From: Pyxicephalus adspersus
Taxonomy: Eukaryota; Chordata; Amphibia; Anura; Pyxicephalidae
Direction: 5' to 3'
NCBI RefSeq assembly: GCF_032062135.1
Contig: NC_092859.1
Location: forward strand, 26,845,328 to 26,909,327
Length of the DNA: 64,000 nucleotides
A program made the translations under genes and the position numbers. The notes beneath the pieces were generated by a model. That model saw only the letters and a program-made list of their open reading frames with translations, had not been told where the DNA came from and did no database searches. Below, piece by piece: positions 11,916 through 23,720 of the stretch (positions are counted from its first letter, which is position 1; each line of letters begins with the position of its first letter).

Positions 11916-12080
11916 TTGTATTATCAGCTCCATAAATAGGACCTCACCCATCAACAGGGTGCAGGAACAGAGAAAATATCTCTCTAAAGAAAGAATCATG
12001 TATATTGTTGTATTATCAGCTCCATAAATAGGACTTCATACATCAATGGGGTACAAAAACAGAGAAAAAAATTGAATCTG
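11916..12080. repeat. Imperfect ~92-bp direct duplication
   Basis: 'ttgtattatcagctccataa' occurs at 11916 and again at 12008, each followed by 'ataggac', a 'catcaa-ggg' motif and 'acagagaaaa'. This gives two tandem units of about 92 bp. Confidence 0.75.
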
Positions 12081-12106
12081 TCCAACTATATGTTCGTCTA
12101 TCAACC

Positions 12107-12200
12107 CCAATTGGGAAACATTGCTCTCGAGGAACCCTGGGATTCAATGGAACCTTGGTTGAGAATGGCTGCTCTATAATATCTATCTATCCATCTTTTA
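12107..12200. repeat. Dispersed repeat copy 1 ending in (ATCT)n
   Basis: Contains 'gaaacattgctct', 'ggaaccctgggattc' and 'gagaatggctgctct', followed at once by ATCTATCTATCC. The same block recurs at 12634-12713, also followed by tetranucleotide repeats. It is probably the 3' part of a frog interspersed element. Confidence 0.6.
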
Positions 12201-12633
12201 TTACCCCTGTGGAACCTGCCTATCTACAATGGTGGCTAGAATAACACCTTTACAGACAACTTAAAATATCATCAGAGTCATGCAGCTGGCTCTACCAAGT
12301 GGCGTTGTCCCCAGAACTATGCAGGCATCATTAGATAGGAGGGCAATCAGCCATAATTTTGGGAACCCTTACAAACCTCTAGATTAACCTTTCTTTTTTA
12401 CATGGGAGAACACTTGAAATAATTTTCAGGTCGTTTCTATATTCACAGCTCATAGTTCATCAGCATGGTCTTCAGTAGGAAGAATGCCTCTTACATTGCT
12501 GGCCAACGAGCAATGGGAGAAATGTCACCCTTACAGATAGCCAAAAAATAATTGGTGTCAGTTATTCTGACTTGAGAGGTCCTAAGTGCATTGCACAAGG
12601 AACCCCGCAGCAACCTCTGGAGCAACCCACCCG

Positions 12634-12713
12634 ACCGAATGAGAAACATTGCTCTAAAGGAACCCTGGGATTCCATGGAAACTTGAGTTGAGAATGGCTG
12701 CTCTAATATCTGT
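12634..12713. repeat. Dispersed repeat copy 2, adjoining tetranucleotide array
   Basis: Same order of motifs as the copy at 12107 with several substitutions. Directly after 'gagaatggctgctctaatat' comes (CTGTC/CCGT)n and then the long (ATCT)n array. The shared junction suggests that the microsatellite grew from the tail of the element. Confidence 0.6.
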
Positions 12714-12899
12714 CTGTCCGTCTGTCCGTCCGTCCGTCTAACCATCTATTTACCTATCTATTTATCCATCCATCTATTCGTTCGTCTAACCATCTATTTA
12801 CCTATCTATCCATCCATCTATTCGTCCGTCTATCTATCTATCCATCCACCCATCAATCTAACCATCTATTCACCTATCTATCCCTCTATCTATCTATCC

Positions 12900-12941
<42 letters not shown>

Positions 12942-12988
12942 CATCCATCATCTATCTATCCATTATCTATCTATCTATCTATCTATCT
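12707..12988. repeat. Compound tetranucleotide microsatellite (CTGT/CCGT/ATCT)n
   Basis: About 280 bp of four-base repeats: CTGT/CCGT at the left, ATTT/ATCC variants in the middle, and clean ATCT runs at the right (about 12905-12940 and 12966-12987). The cleanest runs are likely to vary in length between individuals. Confidence 0.95.
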
Positions 12989-13900
12989 GGCTGGACAATC
13001 TCAGCTGTAAATTGTAGGCCTGGATCTCTGCAGGTGCTCACCAGGCTTCCTGATGGCACAGTTCAGATAATGAGCCAAAGTCTGTGTAATGTGCCATTCG
13101 CATTCATGGGAGGACTGTCAGTTACCTTCTGTTTTCCGTCAGCTGCCGCCGCCTAGATTGGTGGGAGCAGATTAAAGATTCTGGCCCAGCATCAACATCT
13201 GAAATAACATTTAAAGAGTTCCTGTGGACTGCAGTATGTAAAAGTTTATTCAAGGCAGCGCAGATCTCAGTAATCTGATGCAAACCAGCAATATTTCATC
13301 TCTTAAACTGAATACACATGATACAATCTGACTGGACAACTTCCTTTAACATTAACACACACTTTATGATTTGATTGGACTTTGCTAAAATCTTCTATAA
13401 TCATAAATAAATAAATAGGGGCAGTTGCTGCATGAGGGCCGTTTTAGCCACATGGGACCACCATGGTTTCCCCCCAGAGGACCCAAGTCAGTTTGGCGGT
13501 GGGGCCCAATGTTAGTTCTGCACAAGGGCCCACTATTGGTTATTTGTGCTACTGTGCCTTGAGGTTGCTGTCTTCTTTCTGATGCTCTATGCCATAGGTA
13601 GGTCCGATGACATAGAGAATATGACATGGTTCTGACATGGTGGGAGCCATAGAATGGAGTTGGGAGACCAGTTTCATGAGTGGAGGGGTCTACTGGAGGG
13701 AGGGGAGGGTAGGTAAAAATTATTTTTACGGGTACAACAGGCAAAAACGAGCAGAGAAAACTTTCAGTGCTAGGGTAGCCCCACTACAAGTTTTTTTTTT
13801 TTGCTTTAGGCTGACCACACAGCTTACAATCTAGAAGCACACTCTCATTTAGATCCAGCAACAATTGTAATCTTCAGAGTTCGTCAGCTATATACAGATT
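12989..13900. other. Intergenic; no gene seen
   Basis: Non-coding sequence. Around 13430-13560 are fragments such as 'agggcccactattgg' of a low-grade dispersed repeat also seen near 14550 and 17900. No exon is supported. Confidence 0.4.
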
Positions 13901-13904
13901 GATT

Positions 13905-14170
13905 TGAATGGTCCTGCTCTTCTCGGGTGAAAATCTGAAGTGTACAGAGGTCCCCTGACATCATTCATTTATCCACCACAGTAGATTGATAAAGGACCCA
14001 TCATAAATGACCATAATGCACTCCTATTGGGGTAGTACCACCTGCCCGTACTTCCCATCTTTCCTCTCCATGGAGTAGTATGGCATTGTGTGTACAGTGC
14101 TCGTTCATTCATCTGTCAGTGCAAACAATAACATAAGATTGTTTTCAGTGACGATTATTTGATGTCTATT
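13905..14170. mobile_element. hAT-like MITE copy (TGTGTACAGC family)
   Basis: Carries 'ttctcgggtgaaaatctgaa', a first 'gtgtacag' and, about 180 bp on, 'gtgtgtacagtgctcgttca' followed by 'ttcatctgtcagtg'. The layout matches the copy at 8100. Ends are not sharp. Confidence 0.5.
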
Positions 14171-14207
14171 TTATGACTGCACAGGGCAATAGACCTCACC
14201 TGTAATT

Positions 14208-14386
14208 GGGCAGCATGGTGGCTCAGAGGTTAGCACTCTGGCCTTTTCAGGACACTATCTGCATGAAGTTTGTAGGTTTTCCCCATGTTTGCATCTCCTT
14301 TGAGGGACAGCTAGTGACATGACTATGGACTTTCTAAAGCGCAGGGTAATATGTAGGCGCCATATAAATACTAAATAATAATATAG
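14208..14386 (+). mobile_element. SINE-like dispersed repeat, internally deleted
   Basis: The head 'gcagcatggtggctcagagg' and 'ttagcactctggcc' is a widespread frog and fish repeat start. It passes through 'acactatctgcatgaagttt' and 'gagggacagctagtgacatg' and ends in 'atgtaggcgccatataaata' with an AATA tail. It is shorter than full copies I know, with a piece missing after the 'ccccatgtttgc' part. Confidence 0.7.
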
Positions 14387-14864
14387 TGCTTTTAAAAACG
14401 CCCATAAACAAGACTAAGTTTGTTCAAGACTACAAGCATTTCACTGCAGACATACCAGTGATGTCACTCTGTTAAGTTAATGGTGAACATTGAATCTACT
14501 GGCAGGATTAAGAGAGACAGTGGTGGACTTAGAGGAGTGCAGACTGTACCAGTGCACAAGGGCCCCGGACCCTCCTCAGCCAAACAGGTGCCCTTACAGC
14601 AGTGAAATGGTAAAGATGGTAAAGTGGGCCAAGTTAGTCGTGCACAGGGGCGTAGTGTTGGCTGCACCCCCATAAGACCCATAAAACCTAAACCAGCTGT
14701 GTAATGCCAATGACAGACTGCATCATGTGTGTCATTGTAATGTCCATAGACACAAACATTCTATTGCTCATTACGGGTACTTAAAAACATACAGCGGTGT
14801 CACATCTGTGTGGCTCAGGCTGACCCACCGAACAACAAGCAAACCTCTCGCAATAAACATCCTC

Positions 14865-15260
14865 AGCTATTAAAGAAAGCGGGTTTTGTTTGCAAGTGAA
14901 AGCAGCACGTGTCCTGGCTGGTGAGCCCGGTCAGATCACATTGCCGGCCCTGTGCTACCTTCTCTAGTTTGTAGAAGGATTAAGAAGAAGGTTTAAGGTG
15001 ACGGCCCCAGGAACGTGTCGGCGCACACTGCCTACTTTCATTATCACGCTTCCACCAAATTGGGGGAGATTATTGGCCATGAGAAAACTGATTAATGGAA
15101 GATATCTTCCAGCCCCGGTCACTGCAGGGGGGCCGTGCTATGCGGATCGTTATCGGTGGGAGAAAGGATTTGCGTAGATGATGAGAGACCGCGGGACATT
15201 AATTTGCAGGAGAAAACGTTGGCAATTTATGTTTTTTTCTTTGCGGCCAGCTGATGACCA
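14865..15260. other. Candidate conserved non-coding element
   Basis: About 400 bp without recognisable repeats, of balanced composition with several CpGs. It holds a CACGTG (in 'gcagcacgtgtcc'), and ATTA/TAAT-type sites such as 'actgattaatggaag' and 'gacattaatttgcag'. It lies in the intergenic region between SSPN and BHLHE41. Regulatory function is inference from composition only. Confidence 0.3.
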
Positions 15261-17520
15261 AGCGGCTGCGGTTATTAAACAAAAGAAGCTTATTGAAAAG
15301 TCATTAAAAATATATTTATATTGTGAAAGCTGATTTTAAGACTGTGCAATACCAAGACGACAAGACAATCGCTGGGTGTTTGAAGTAGATGGAAACCCTA
15401 AACTACATTTAGTGCATTGTGAAACATAATGAATCATTTTTATTCTTTAATGCAATCATTTCATACCAACTTGCAGCAACTTTCCATCACTTGGGAAAGG
15501 CAAAATAATCACAGAATAAATTTCAGCTTTAATTCCTAAATTTTGCATAGAAATATGTTTTTTTTTTTGGGGGGGGGGTACTGTACAAGGCTGTCCATAC
15601 ATAAAAGTGGTTCTGAGCAACATAAAGCTTTGCGTCTGCGGCAGAAAAATTGAATTCTAGAATTGTCATACAGATGTATCAAACCATAATGAAAATCTGA
15701 CCTGAGTATTTTTAAATCTGCAGCTTTTTATCAATCTAATCCATATTGATCCGTCCACAAAGGACCTTGTTTAGACACTTCTTGTTATATGGTGACAATG
15801 CTCTGCCTGTGTCCTCTAATTGTACAAACCATCAGGACACACACCCTAAAAATGTCATACAGCCATGTCTGGGATTTGTATACACAGTAAATGACTTCAA
15901 AGAGGCTGCAGAAAATCAGCAATATTGAGATGCAACAACAGAAGAGAAAAGCACTGACGAGCAAATCTTACATTGTTCGGTTTGTTTCCAGTTCTGCAAA
16001 TGTTCCAGGTTTGGCAAAGGTTTTAGGTAAAGGTAAAAGGTGAGCTCAGTTTTAGGTTACACCTCTGACAACCATCAGCCAACGTAAACGTTGCCCATTG
16101 TCCATCCTAACAAAGATACTTCAACTGCTAATAGCTAATGTAAACTTCAGCTGTGAGCCTGTTGTTTAAATACGCAGTGGTCCGCATTCCTATTGGCTGG
16201 TGGTTAACAGGGGCAGTTCCACCCTGGACAACTACCAGCCAATGAGAAACCTACTCCCTGTAAACCTTAACAACAGGTTCACAATCCTTCTTTACATTAT
16301 GGTGTACACAGCTGGGCTGAGCAAATTTTTGGAAATGATCAGCTTTGATATAGCCGAACGAAATGTCAGATGTTTGGGTGGATTTTCCCTTCAGCCTGAA
16401 AGCTAAATACAAAGATTTTATTATAACAGTGGGAACTGTTTATATCACCCAGTACTCGTGCCAAATTAATATCATTTGGTTAGGGTTCACTTAATAATAA
16501 TAAGTTACTTGAAGATGGTCAGATTGCTGGGTGGGCTGACCTTGCCCTAAAATGGTAATAGAGTTAGGTGGACTGACCCTTTAAGTCCCATCAAGCATTG
16601 TTGCGTTATGCCATGGCAAACCCTTTGTCTCTATTTTTCTGGAGGATAAGGGTATGGATACACTGAACAAATGGGGAATTCCGGAATGGAATGTGGAGAG
16701 AACTTTCCACATGTTCCAGCTCATGGTCCTCATGCAAGAGTCATGTGACTCATTTCTCTGATTTCTGATTGGCCCTGAAAAATTAAGTGAACTTTGCACT
16801 TTTTCTTTGTCTTGCTCATCCGGCCAGATCATTTTCCTGGACATTTATTATTTTGGAGCAGATATTTTAATGCCGTGGCTCTCCTGTGCCTGTGTTCCTC
16901 AGCCTGCAGATGTTGTCAGAGTGATTCCCAGAGAGTGCTGTGCAGTGTTACAAGGCTGCCCAAGGCGATGTGAGCAAACATGTCCTAAATTAGAAACCAT
17001 GTACCCCTGACACGCTCCAATCCTCTCCTCCTAAGGTTACCTTCCATTATTTATTATTTCATACCTTCTTCTGCCAGATTTACTGGGCACAATACGAATT
17101 AGCCAACAAAAACATCTTCTGACAACCAATGGGATTGGTCAGTGACTGGTTAACAATCAACTGCAAGCAGGACAAAATGATTCCAGTGTATTTGTATTCT
17201 GAAATGGACATTTTCCATTTAGCAGGGTTTCTTAAGGCTACGCAGGGATCTGAAGCCTCTTGCCAGATAATCCCGTGCTGTGCAGACTTTATGTGATCTG
17301 CAGAGACAGCCAATCAGAACAGAATATATTATGACAATATAGTGCAATGTTTTACTAGCATTAGCACAGAAGTCCCCATAGAACTTTTGATTGTCTGTTG
17401 ATTCAGCTTATAGAGCTTTTTTCCACTTTATCTAACAAGGTGACAACACTATTCTGCAGTGAAATATACACAGCAGTGTTGTCATCTTGTGGACTTTGAT
17501 GGATGTGTCATTTTTAACTA
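15261..17520. other. Intergenic; no gene seen
   Basis: AT-rich non-coding DNA. A T10-G9 run lies at about 15560-15578. The part at about 16050-16290 has two partly inverted segments with 'accatcagccaa' and 'accagccaatga'; it may be an old fold-back element but I cannot define it. Confidence 0.35.
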
Positions 17521-17524
17521 ACTC

Positions 17525-17795
17525 TAAGGCTCAGGGCTGATATCGGATGAGAATCTGGCATGTGTACAGTGTTCGTTGTTCATGTATCTGTCCTGGTGGA
17601 TCCAAAACAATGAATGATCGTAATGAAAGCAAAGGGGAGAGAGTACAGCGTGGTGCCACTCGCTGATTCTCCCCCACCCCCTCTCCATAGAGCAGAGCAG
17701 TGCTGTGTGTACAGCGCTCATTCATGCATCACGCAGTCTTTTGTCATTGATTGTGAAAGATTGTGAAAGATTTTTGCACGTGTACATAGTCTAAC
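17525..17795. mobile_element. hAT-like MITE copy (TGTGTACAGC family)
   Basis: Reads 'aaggctcagggctgatatcg', 'gaatctggcatgtgtacagt', then 'gctgtgtgtacagcgctcat', and ends near 'ttgcacgtgtacatagtcta'. The two ends resemble inverted 'tagactatgtacac' termini. This is the best preserved of the four copies at its right end. Confidence 0.55.
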
Positions 17796-18309
17796 TCTAC
17801 TATTCAGATTACTTTAACATTTCATTGTTAAGACTTGACTTGTCATGGCATACAGGGGGGAACGAAGGGAGGTGAAAAGTCTGCCGCTGCATTAAGGTCT
17901 GGAACCTCCTCAGCCAACAGGGGCCCTTAGACAATTCTGCACATTGGGAACGACCGACACTGATGGCATAGCAAAGTTATGTCTTACACTTGAAACAAAT
18001 CCTCTGCATCTATCTAAAGTCAAACTACATTGGATTCAACTTCTCGTTTTGACGAGTTAAGCTGTCTGTGGATTTTGCCAAGTCAGGAAGTGGCAATACG
18101 GCCCAGGTGAACTGGGTCTATGGGGGTATGTCATTGCATATATCGGCATTTAAAACAGAACCATGACAGTGTTATTTGGTTTCTCCCATCCCATGTATTT
18201 CCACTTTTGCTGGAAAGCTTGATCCTGTACAGGAATGGATCAATTCCCTTAGAATAAAACGGTGGGCCAAACATATCTAGGGCTGCATACGTATATGTGC
18301 AATTTTTGT

Positions 18310-18572
18310 TGCTGGAAATTATCTTCAATAGTGTCAGATGAATGAATGAGCACTACACACACACCGCCCATTATGTTCTTTGAAGTGGGGAAGGTGGAGA
18401 ACAAGTGAGCAGCACCCCAATGTGCTCTCCTCCCTTGACTTGTTTAGCGGCCTATTCCAATTGGTGGATCAGGCAGGGAAACCACTGTACACATGTCAGA
18501 GTCTCACCCAAGATAAGCATAACTGTTCATATTGGGTGAGAATCATCTGAAGTGTGTACACAGCCTAAGACT
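18310..18572. mobile_element. hAT-like MITE copy, inverted relative to the others
   Basis: Here the motifs appear in reverse: 'cagatgaatgaatgagcact' at the left and 'gaagtgtgtacacagcctaa' at the right, with 'gggtgagaatcatctgaagt' before it. It is the same family in the opposite orientation. Confidence 0.5.
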
Positions 18573-20115
18573 GAACAAAGATGTAAAGGGAAAATGTATT
18601 TAATTTTACTTTAAAACCAATAACTATGTGTGTTCAATACAGAACAATGTGTAAGCTTTTTACGTTTAACATTTTTCTAGATGGGTAGGGGGTACTAATG
18701 ACCCCTGTACCCCTTCTTCTGGGAGATGGTGAATATCTGGTGAATATCAGAGTTTGCAGGTGCTAAATGCTTGCTTTCTGCCATTCCTGGCCACCTTGGG
18801 CAGGTATGTGGTTCAAGTATAAGGGAACCCCATGGTTAATTATAAAAGACACCACAAACAGCGATAAGGCATTCCAAGCATGGTATTTAATGTGCATTAT
18901 CAAAAATATACTTGAAGCTGCATAAAAAGATACCTTATGGCATTTAGGAAAAAATCCCCATGACAGTGTCTGGTTTCCCCCTAGTTCTTCTTCTTTGTCC
19001 ATGTAGTTTCTGCAGAACATTCAGCAATTCCTCTCATATTTTGTCATGAAGTTTTTTAAAACATTATACTGTTGCTGTATAAATGTCAGGAATGTGTTAA
19101 TGCAGACTGGTAAAGTTACTGAAAGGTCCATCGGTACCCGCTCAGATGTGCCGCCCAAGGCAGGTACCTGTTAAGTGTACAGATTGGGCACATGTACCTG
19201 TTCTTTGGTGGCACTGCACAGATGGCACACATGTCTCTGTCCCCTACCAGTCTCTGCGCTGTGTTGGGTCTCTGCGGATTCGTCAATGTTCTGTGTGACT
19301 TTCTCTATGGAGCGTCAGACAGGCGACCACCGCTGGCTGTGATCTTTAAATGACCCCATCTGATCTATTCGGAAATGCAGCCTCCTCCAGAAACGTGCGG
19401 AGCCATGCTGTGCCGAGCGTCTCTGAGCAGCGGGATATGGGATGGAGCCGAACCAGCTCATTTGCGGCACACATGCTGCAGCCTGCTGTTACCGGTTGTG
19501 AATCACATAAGCTTTGTGTCTGGCCACGGCGGAAAATGTGAAAGCCAAAATGATCCGTCTCACCCAGAATACTGTACCGTAATTACATATCGCAGGCTGG
19601 GAGCCTCATTCATAAGCTTTGTGTCAATCGGTGAAAAATCTGCTTACCAGGAGGATTGATTTTACAGTTGTGGAAATCATTGCTAATAATAATTAACCAC
19701 CATTGTGTTTCATGGAGAAGAAGGTGATCTTAAAGAGTCACTCTCCACAAATCTGATATTGAAGTGTCTGGTAGAGGCTGGTCAACCAGCTGATGGTCAT
19801 CCATGGGCTGTGGTAGACCCAGCTTCCATAGAGAACAATAGGAGATGGGTTTGTTTATTGTGCATTGTCACAATGGTATGGTTCCATAGGACACCAAACC
19901 ATCCAGTCCGTTCTCTGTTGTGAAATGACAGAAAGGGATGTACATGGCTCTTACTAATGGTCCAATGGTGCCAGGAGCTTGAGGGCTGTAACTGGGCCCC
20001 TCAAACATCCATTGGGCCCTAGGGTCCTTTTGGATGATCCAATTCTTTTGAAAGGGAGATGACTCAGGAAAGGTAGGGGAGTATAAAGTATGAACTCTCT
20101 GCACTAATTTTGGAG
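18573..20115. other. Intergenic; no gene seen
   Basis: Non-coding sequence. The phrase 'atgtcaggaatgtgttaatg' with 'cagactggtaaagttactg' near 19084-19122 is echoed near 25665-25710, so an old dispersed repeat is present. No exon is supported. Confidence 0.35.
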
Positions 20116-20120
20116 ACAAT

Positions 20121-20344
20121 GGGCCTGATTTAAGTAAGTTCTCCAAAGCTAGAGAGGATACACTTTTATCGGTGAAGCTGGGTGATTCAGCAAACCTGGA
20201 ATGGATTTCTAAAAAGTAATTTTCTATTTCCTAGCAAATGTTTTGAATCCTGGATCAGAATCATTCCAGGTTTACTGGATCACCAAGCTTCACTGATGAA
20301 ATTGCATCCTCTCCAGCCTTGGAGAACTTTAATAAATCAGGCCC
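20121..20344. mobile_element. Fold-back MITE (GGGCCTGATTTA family), copy A
   Basis: About 224 bp that is nearly its own reverse complement. The left end is 'gggcctgatttaagtaagtt' and the right end 'ctttaataaatcaggccc'. Inside, 'aagctgggtgattcagcaaa' pairs with 'tttactggatcaccaagctt' and 'gagaggatacact' with 'gcatcctctccagcc'. Such an element would form a long hairpin when single-stranded. Other copies are at 25381, 46379 and 56459. Confidence 0.88.
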
Positions 20345-23344
20345 AATTTTGTTGCCAACTAGTAAGTGTGGGAAAATCTCCAACAAACACAGCAGCAATA
20401 AAAACTGTGTTCCAAAAACTGGAATCTCCACAAACTTTTCATTCCTGCTTGTGTTCCTGTTGCAGATTTACCTTCTAATCTTTTTTTTATGTCTGTGCGG
20501 GAGAAATCTATCCTCTCTATTGGTTCTGGTGGTCACTAGATACAAATTTCCTCCCGCCTCCTCTTGTGTCCCTGGAACAGGAAGTGACTGTATATCTCTA
20601 CATTGGGGGCACAGACAATCATTAGAACCTTGTAGCAGTTTCCTCACTCACGCACTGATCCAATGTCCTCAGGTACAGCTCCACATGTTAATAGATTTTC
20701 CTGAACAGACTGATACAGCTTGCAGTATAACCACATGCATTGCTTGTTCATGACAGGTGCACTTTTAGCAGGGCCAGGAAGATGAGGCTGTGTCTCTTTG
20801 GGAATTCAATCTCCATAATGACAGTCAGTCAATAAGCTGTCTGGAAAATGAAGTCTAATCAGTTTCAGCTGTTCATTTACCTCAGAATTCAGCCGTCACA
20901 GAGCTTGTCACACAAAGGCCAGCAAACCGAGCTGCATTGCATCCTGGGAAATCTTTTTACCTTGGACGCCAGATCGCGTTCTGTTTCTGCTATAAATTTT
21001 TTGCACGCCTAAACTGTCCAAGTGAAAAATGGTAATTATAAATATGCGTGCATTTGAAACTGGATTGGAGCTTTTAGTGCTGATTTATAGAAGTTGTGCA
21101 CATCTGGGCACATTCCCACCTTTCCCTATCACCACTGGGAGTCTTGGTCGATGGTTCTAGTGCATCAAAGATGGAAAAGTTTGGTGCCTGTCTCTTAATG
21201 GAGCTATTAAAAAAATATGAATATATCGGTAGAAAAATCTGCTATTCCCCAAATATGAGCATACATAAAATACAGCCATCAGCCATAAGGACATCTAAAG
21301 CACCCATGGGAGCTGGGGGAAAGCATGGTGAGATCAGAGCGATAGCCGGCAGATAACCCCTGACCCTGTTAGAGCTGACGGGGCAGAATGACAGTATACA
21401 AAGTAAGCAAAGCTAACAAAATCAGAAAAAAATAAGTGTTTCATGAATACTGAAACTCACCTGACATATTTAAAAAAAAAAATATGTGGGGTCTAAAATA
21501 CGTAGATCCAACCGCATGATGCAATGGTGACATGGTGTCCACCGAAAGGCTCTTTGGTTCAGGCACAGGTGACAGCTGTGGTCTTCGGCCCTGCCAAGTT
21601 CCCCCAAATCCTCCTCATCAGTAGAGAATGTATGATCAATGCAGGAGCGCTAGTTATGCCAGGTCTTTATTTCTCAAATAATCCATATACTATCCCACAC
21701 AGACTTCTCATAAACAAGTGCACGCAAATGGTGACAACGTACAAATCCACATGGCCAGCACTAAACATTTTTTTCCAGGAGGAAAAACTTTATTACTGTT
21801 TGTACTGATTTTCATCTTTATTTGTCCTGGTAACCATTCTCATCAAAGAAAAAAATTATGAGAAATCCTTATATGGGTGTCAGTTAGAGATACACTTTAT
21901 GTATTGTTGTGTTTAATGCCGTCACTGTGGGACGTTTTGCATTTCATCGTTTTAGGGCAAACTGTTGCACCATGATCAGCATTCTCTAATAACCACCCTT
22001 TGTTTTATAGCTCAGAGTGTTACAAGCACCTGCTTATGCAGAGTTTTAAGGAACAGCATGTGTATGCCATCATGTACCAGATGAGGAAGAACCGCACGTT
22101 GTAACCAAGGTGCCTCTGATTACTCATCCTCGAATTTCATTGGGTGAGAAGCAGTTCAGCTGAGCCAGGGAATCTGACACAAAACCTCAATGAGAGAACC
22201 TTTATTATGGAAACAAGTTATGTAACTGTGAAACTCTCTGTGTTCTGTACAATAGGCGTGTGCCCCTGTGCCATGTCTGCTCCAGGTCTAATTATGGACC
22301 TACGATGATGCGATTATGTCACCTCCATCAGGTCATGCTGGGATCAGATTCCAGAGTATTTATTTATTCGGCTGGTAAACTTCATGGGTGAAAAAAGAAA
22401 TAAATGGAAATACTATCAAAAGTCATAAGTTCCAAAGTGATACATTGTAATATTATGTTATCAAGGTGATAAAGCACAAATGAAAAAGGGGATGAACTTG
22501 ACATGGGGCCCAGTTATAGAGGTGTTCTGGGCCAGGTTTACAGCTAATGGCCCCTCAGTTGGGAATTGCCCAGAACATGCTTTTAAATAGTTGAAGACTA
22601 AAAACAGTGATGTGGGTAGGTAAAAGATGAAAAAAATGAAAAATATTAAATAGAAATAGTAAATAGAAATGGAAAAATAGTTTTCACCTAAATCATAAAT
22701 GTAAAACCTTTTTGGATACAGTAAATAAAAGTTAGAACCCTTGTCAGGTTTGCTTGGTGGCTATGGCCTGGCTAAGTTGATTTATCATCATGTCCTGTGT
22801 TGGTGACAACCTCATCACCCGAACAGGAAGCCCAGGAAATTCTCCAACAGGGATAGAGATAGCAAATTTGGAACTGTAGTTGAGGGACAAGGAGCACCAG
22901 TAGTAAGAATCATTGTTTTCAATCAGTTCCCAATCAGGGAAGATTCATGGAAAGAAGGATGCACCATCATGGACAAAATACATGGCCTAAGATGTGGTGG
23001 TAGCATTAGGCCTTTAAAGTAATAGTGTTGTCACCTTAGGACAGGTCTACAGGACCCCCTTACATAGGCATGAGGTGTTGTGTAAGTTATCAGCTCACAA
23101 GGGATCTAGGAAGTATTTTTTCACACAGATTTAACAAAATGCTTTCAATCATATATTTACAGATCAAAAAGGTGTAAATAAGAAGAATTAGTTTTAAGGT
23201 TTTCATATCCTATAATGATCGTCATCACTGAATGGGCCCTTAGGGTTCCAATGTTCTTCTGGAGGAGTTCTAAAAATAGTTCTTCCGACGGAACTGACCC
23301 TTTAAAAATGGTGTAAATGTCTGACAATTGATGCTTAACGACCA
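20345..23344. other. Intergenic; no gene seen
   Basis: Mixed non-coding DNA. The part at about 20880-21060 is repeat-poor and may be conserved ('aatggtaattataaatatgc'). The rest, including 22500-22760, has scattered fragments with no clear family. Confidence 0.3.
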
Positions 23345-23720
23345 TACCAGGAAATCAGCTTGCAGACTTAAGTCTGACTTTGCCGCGAATTACAGAAACA
23401 CTCATCAGCGGCTGACGATGGGCGACAAGGGTTCACGCCATTTGTGCAGATATTTGATGCAGGGTGAGGGCATTTACGCAGAACGTGGCTAATTTTACAG
23501 CCGGGCTCCAGGATGAACTGAAATAATGAGGAACTTACTCGGCTGATTGGTGCCAGACAATTAACCTCCTCATTAATTGAGGACTAATGGGCCTTCATGC
23601 TAATTCGAGTAATTGAATGTCCAGGAATTAAAGACTTACTTCAAAAGGGAGGGAGAAGCTAAAATTAATGGCCCAAAATTGCAGGTCCTTAGCTGAATTA
23701 GACATTCAGCTCCAATCTAA
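23345..23720. other. Candidate conserved non-coding element rich in homeodomain-type sites
   Basis: Repeat-free block with dense TAAT/ATTA motifs, including a 15-bp near-palindrome 'cctcattaattgagg' at 23568-23582, then 'tgctaattcgagtaattgaa' and 'aaaattaatggccc'. This composition is common in developmental enhancers. It lies about 8 kb upstream of BHLHE41. Conservation cannot be tested here. Confidence 0.35.
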
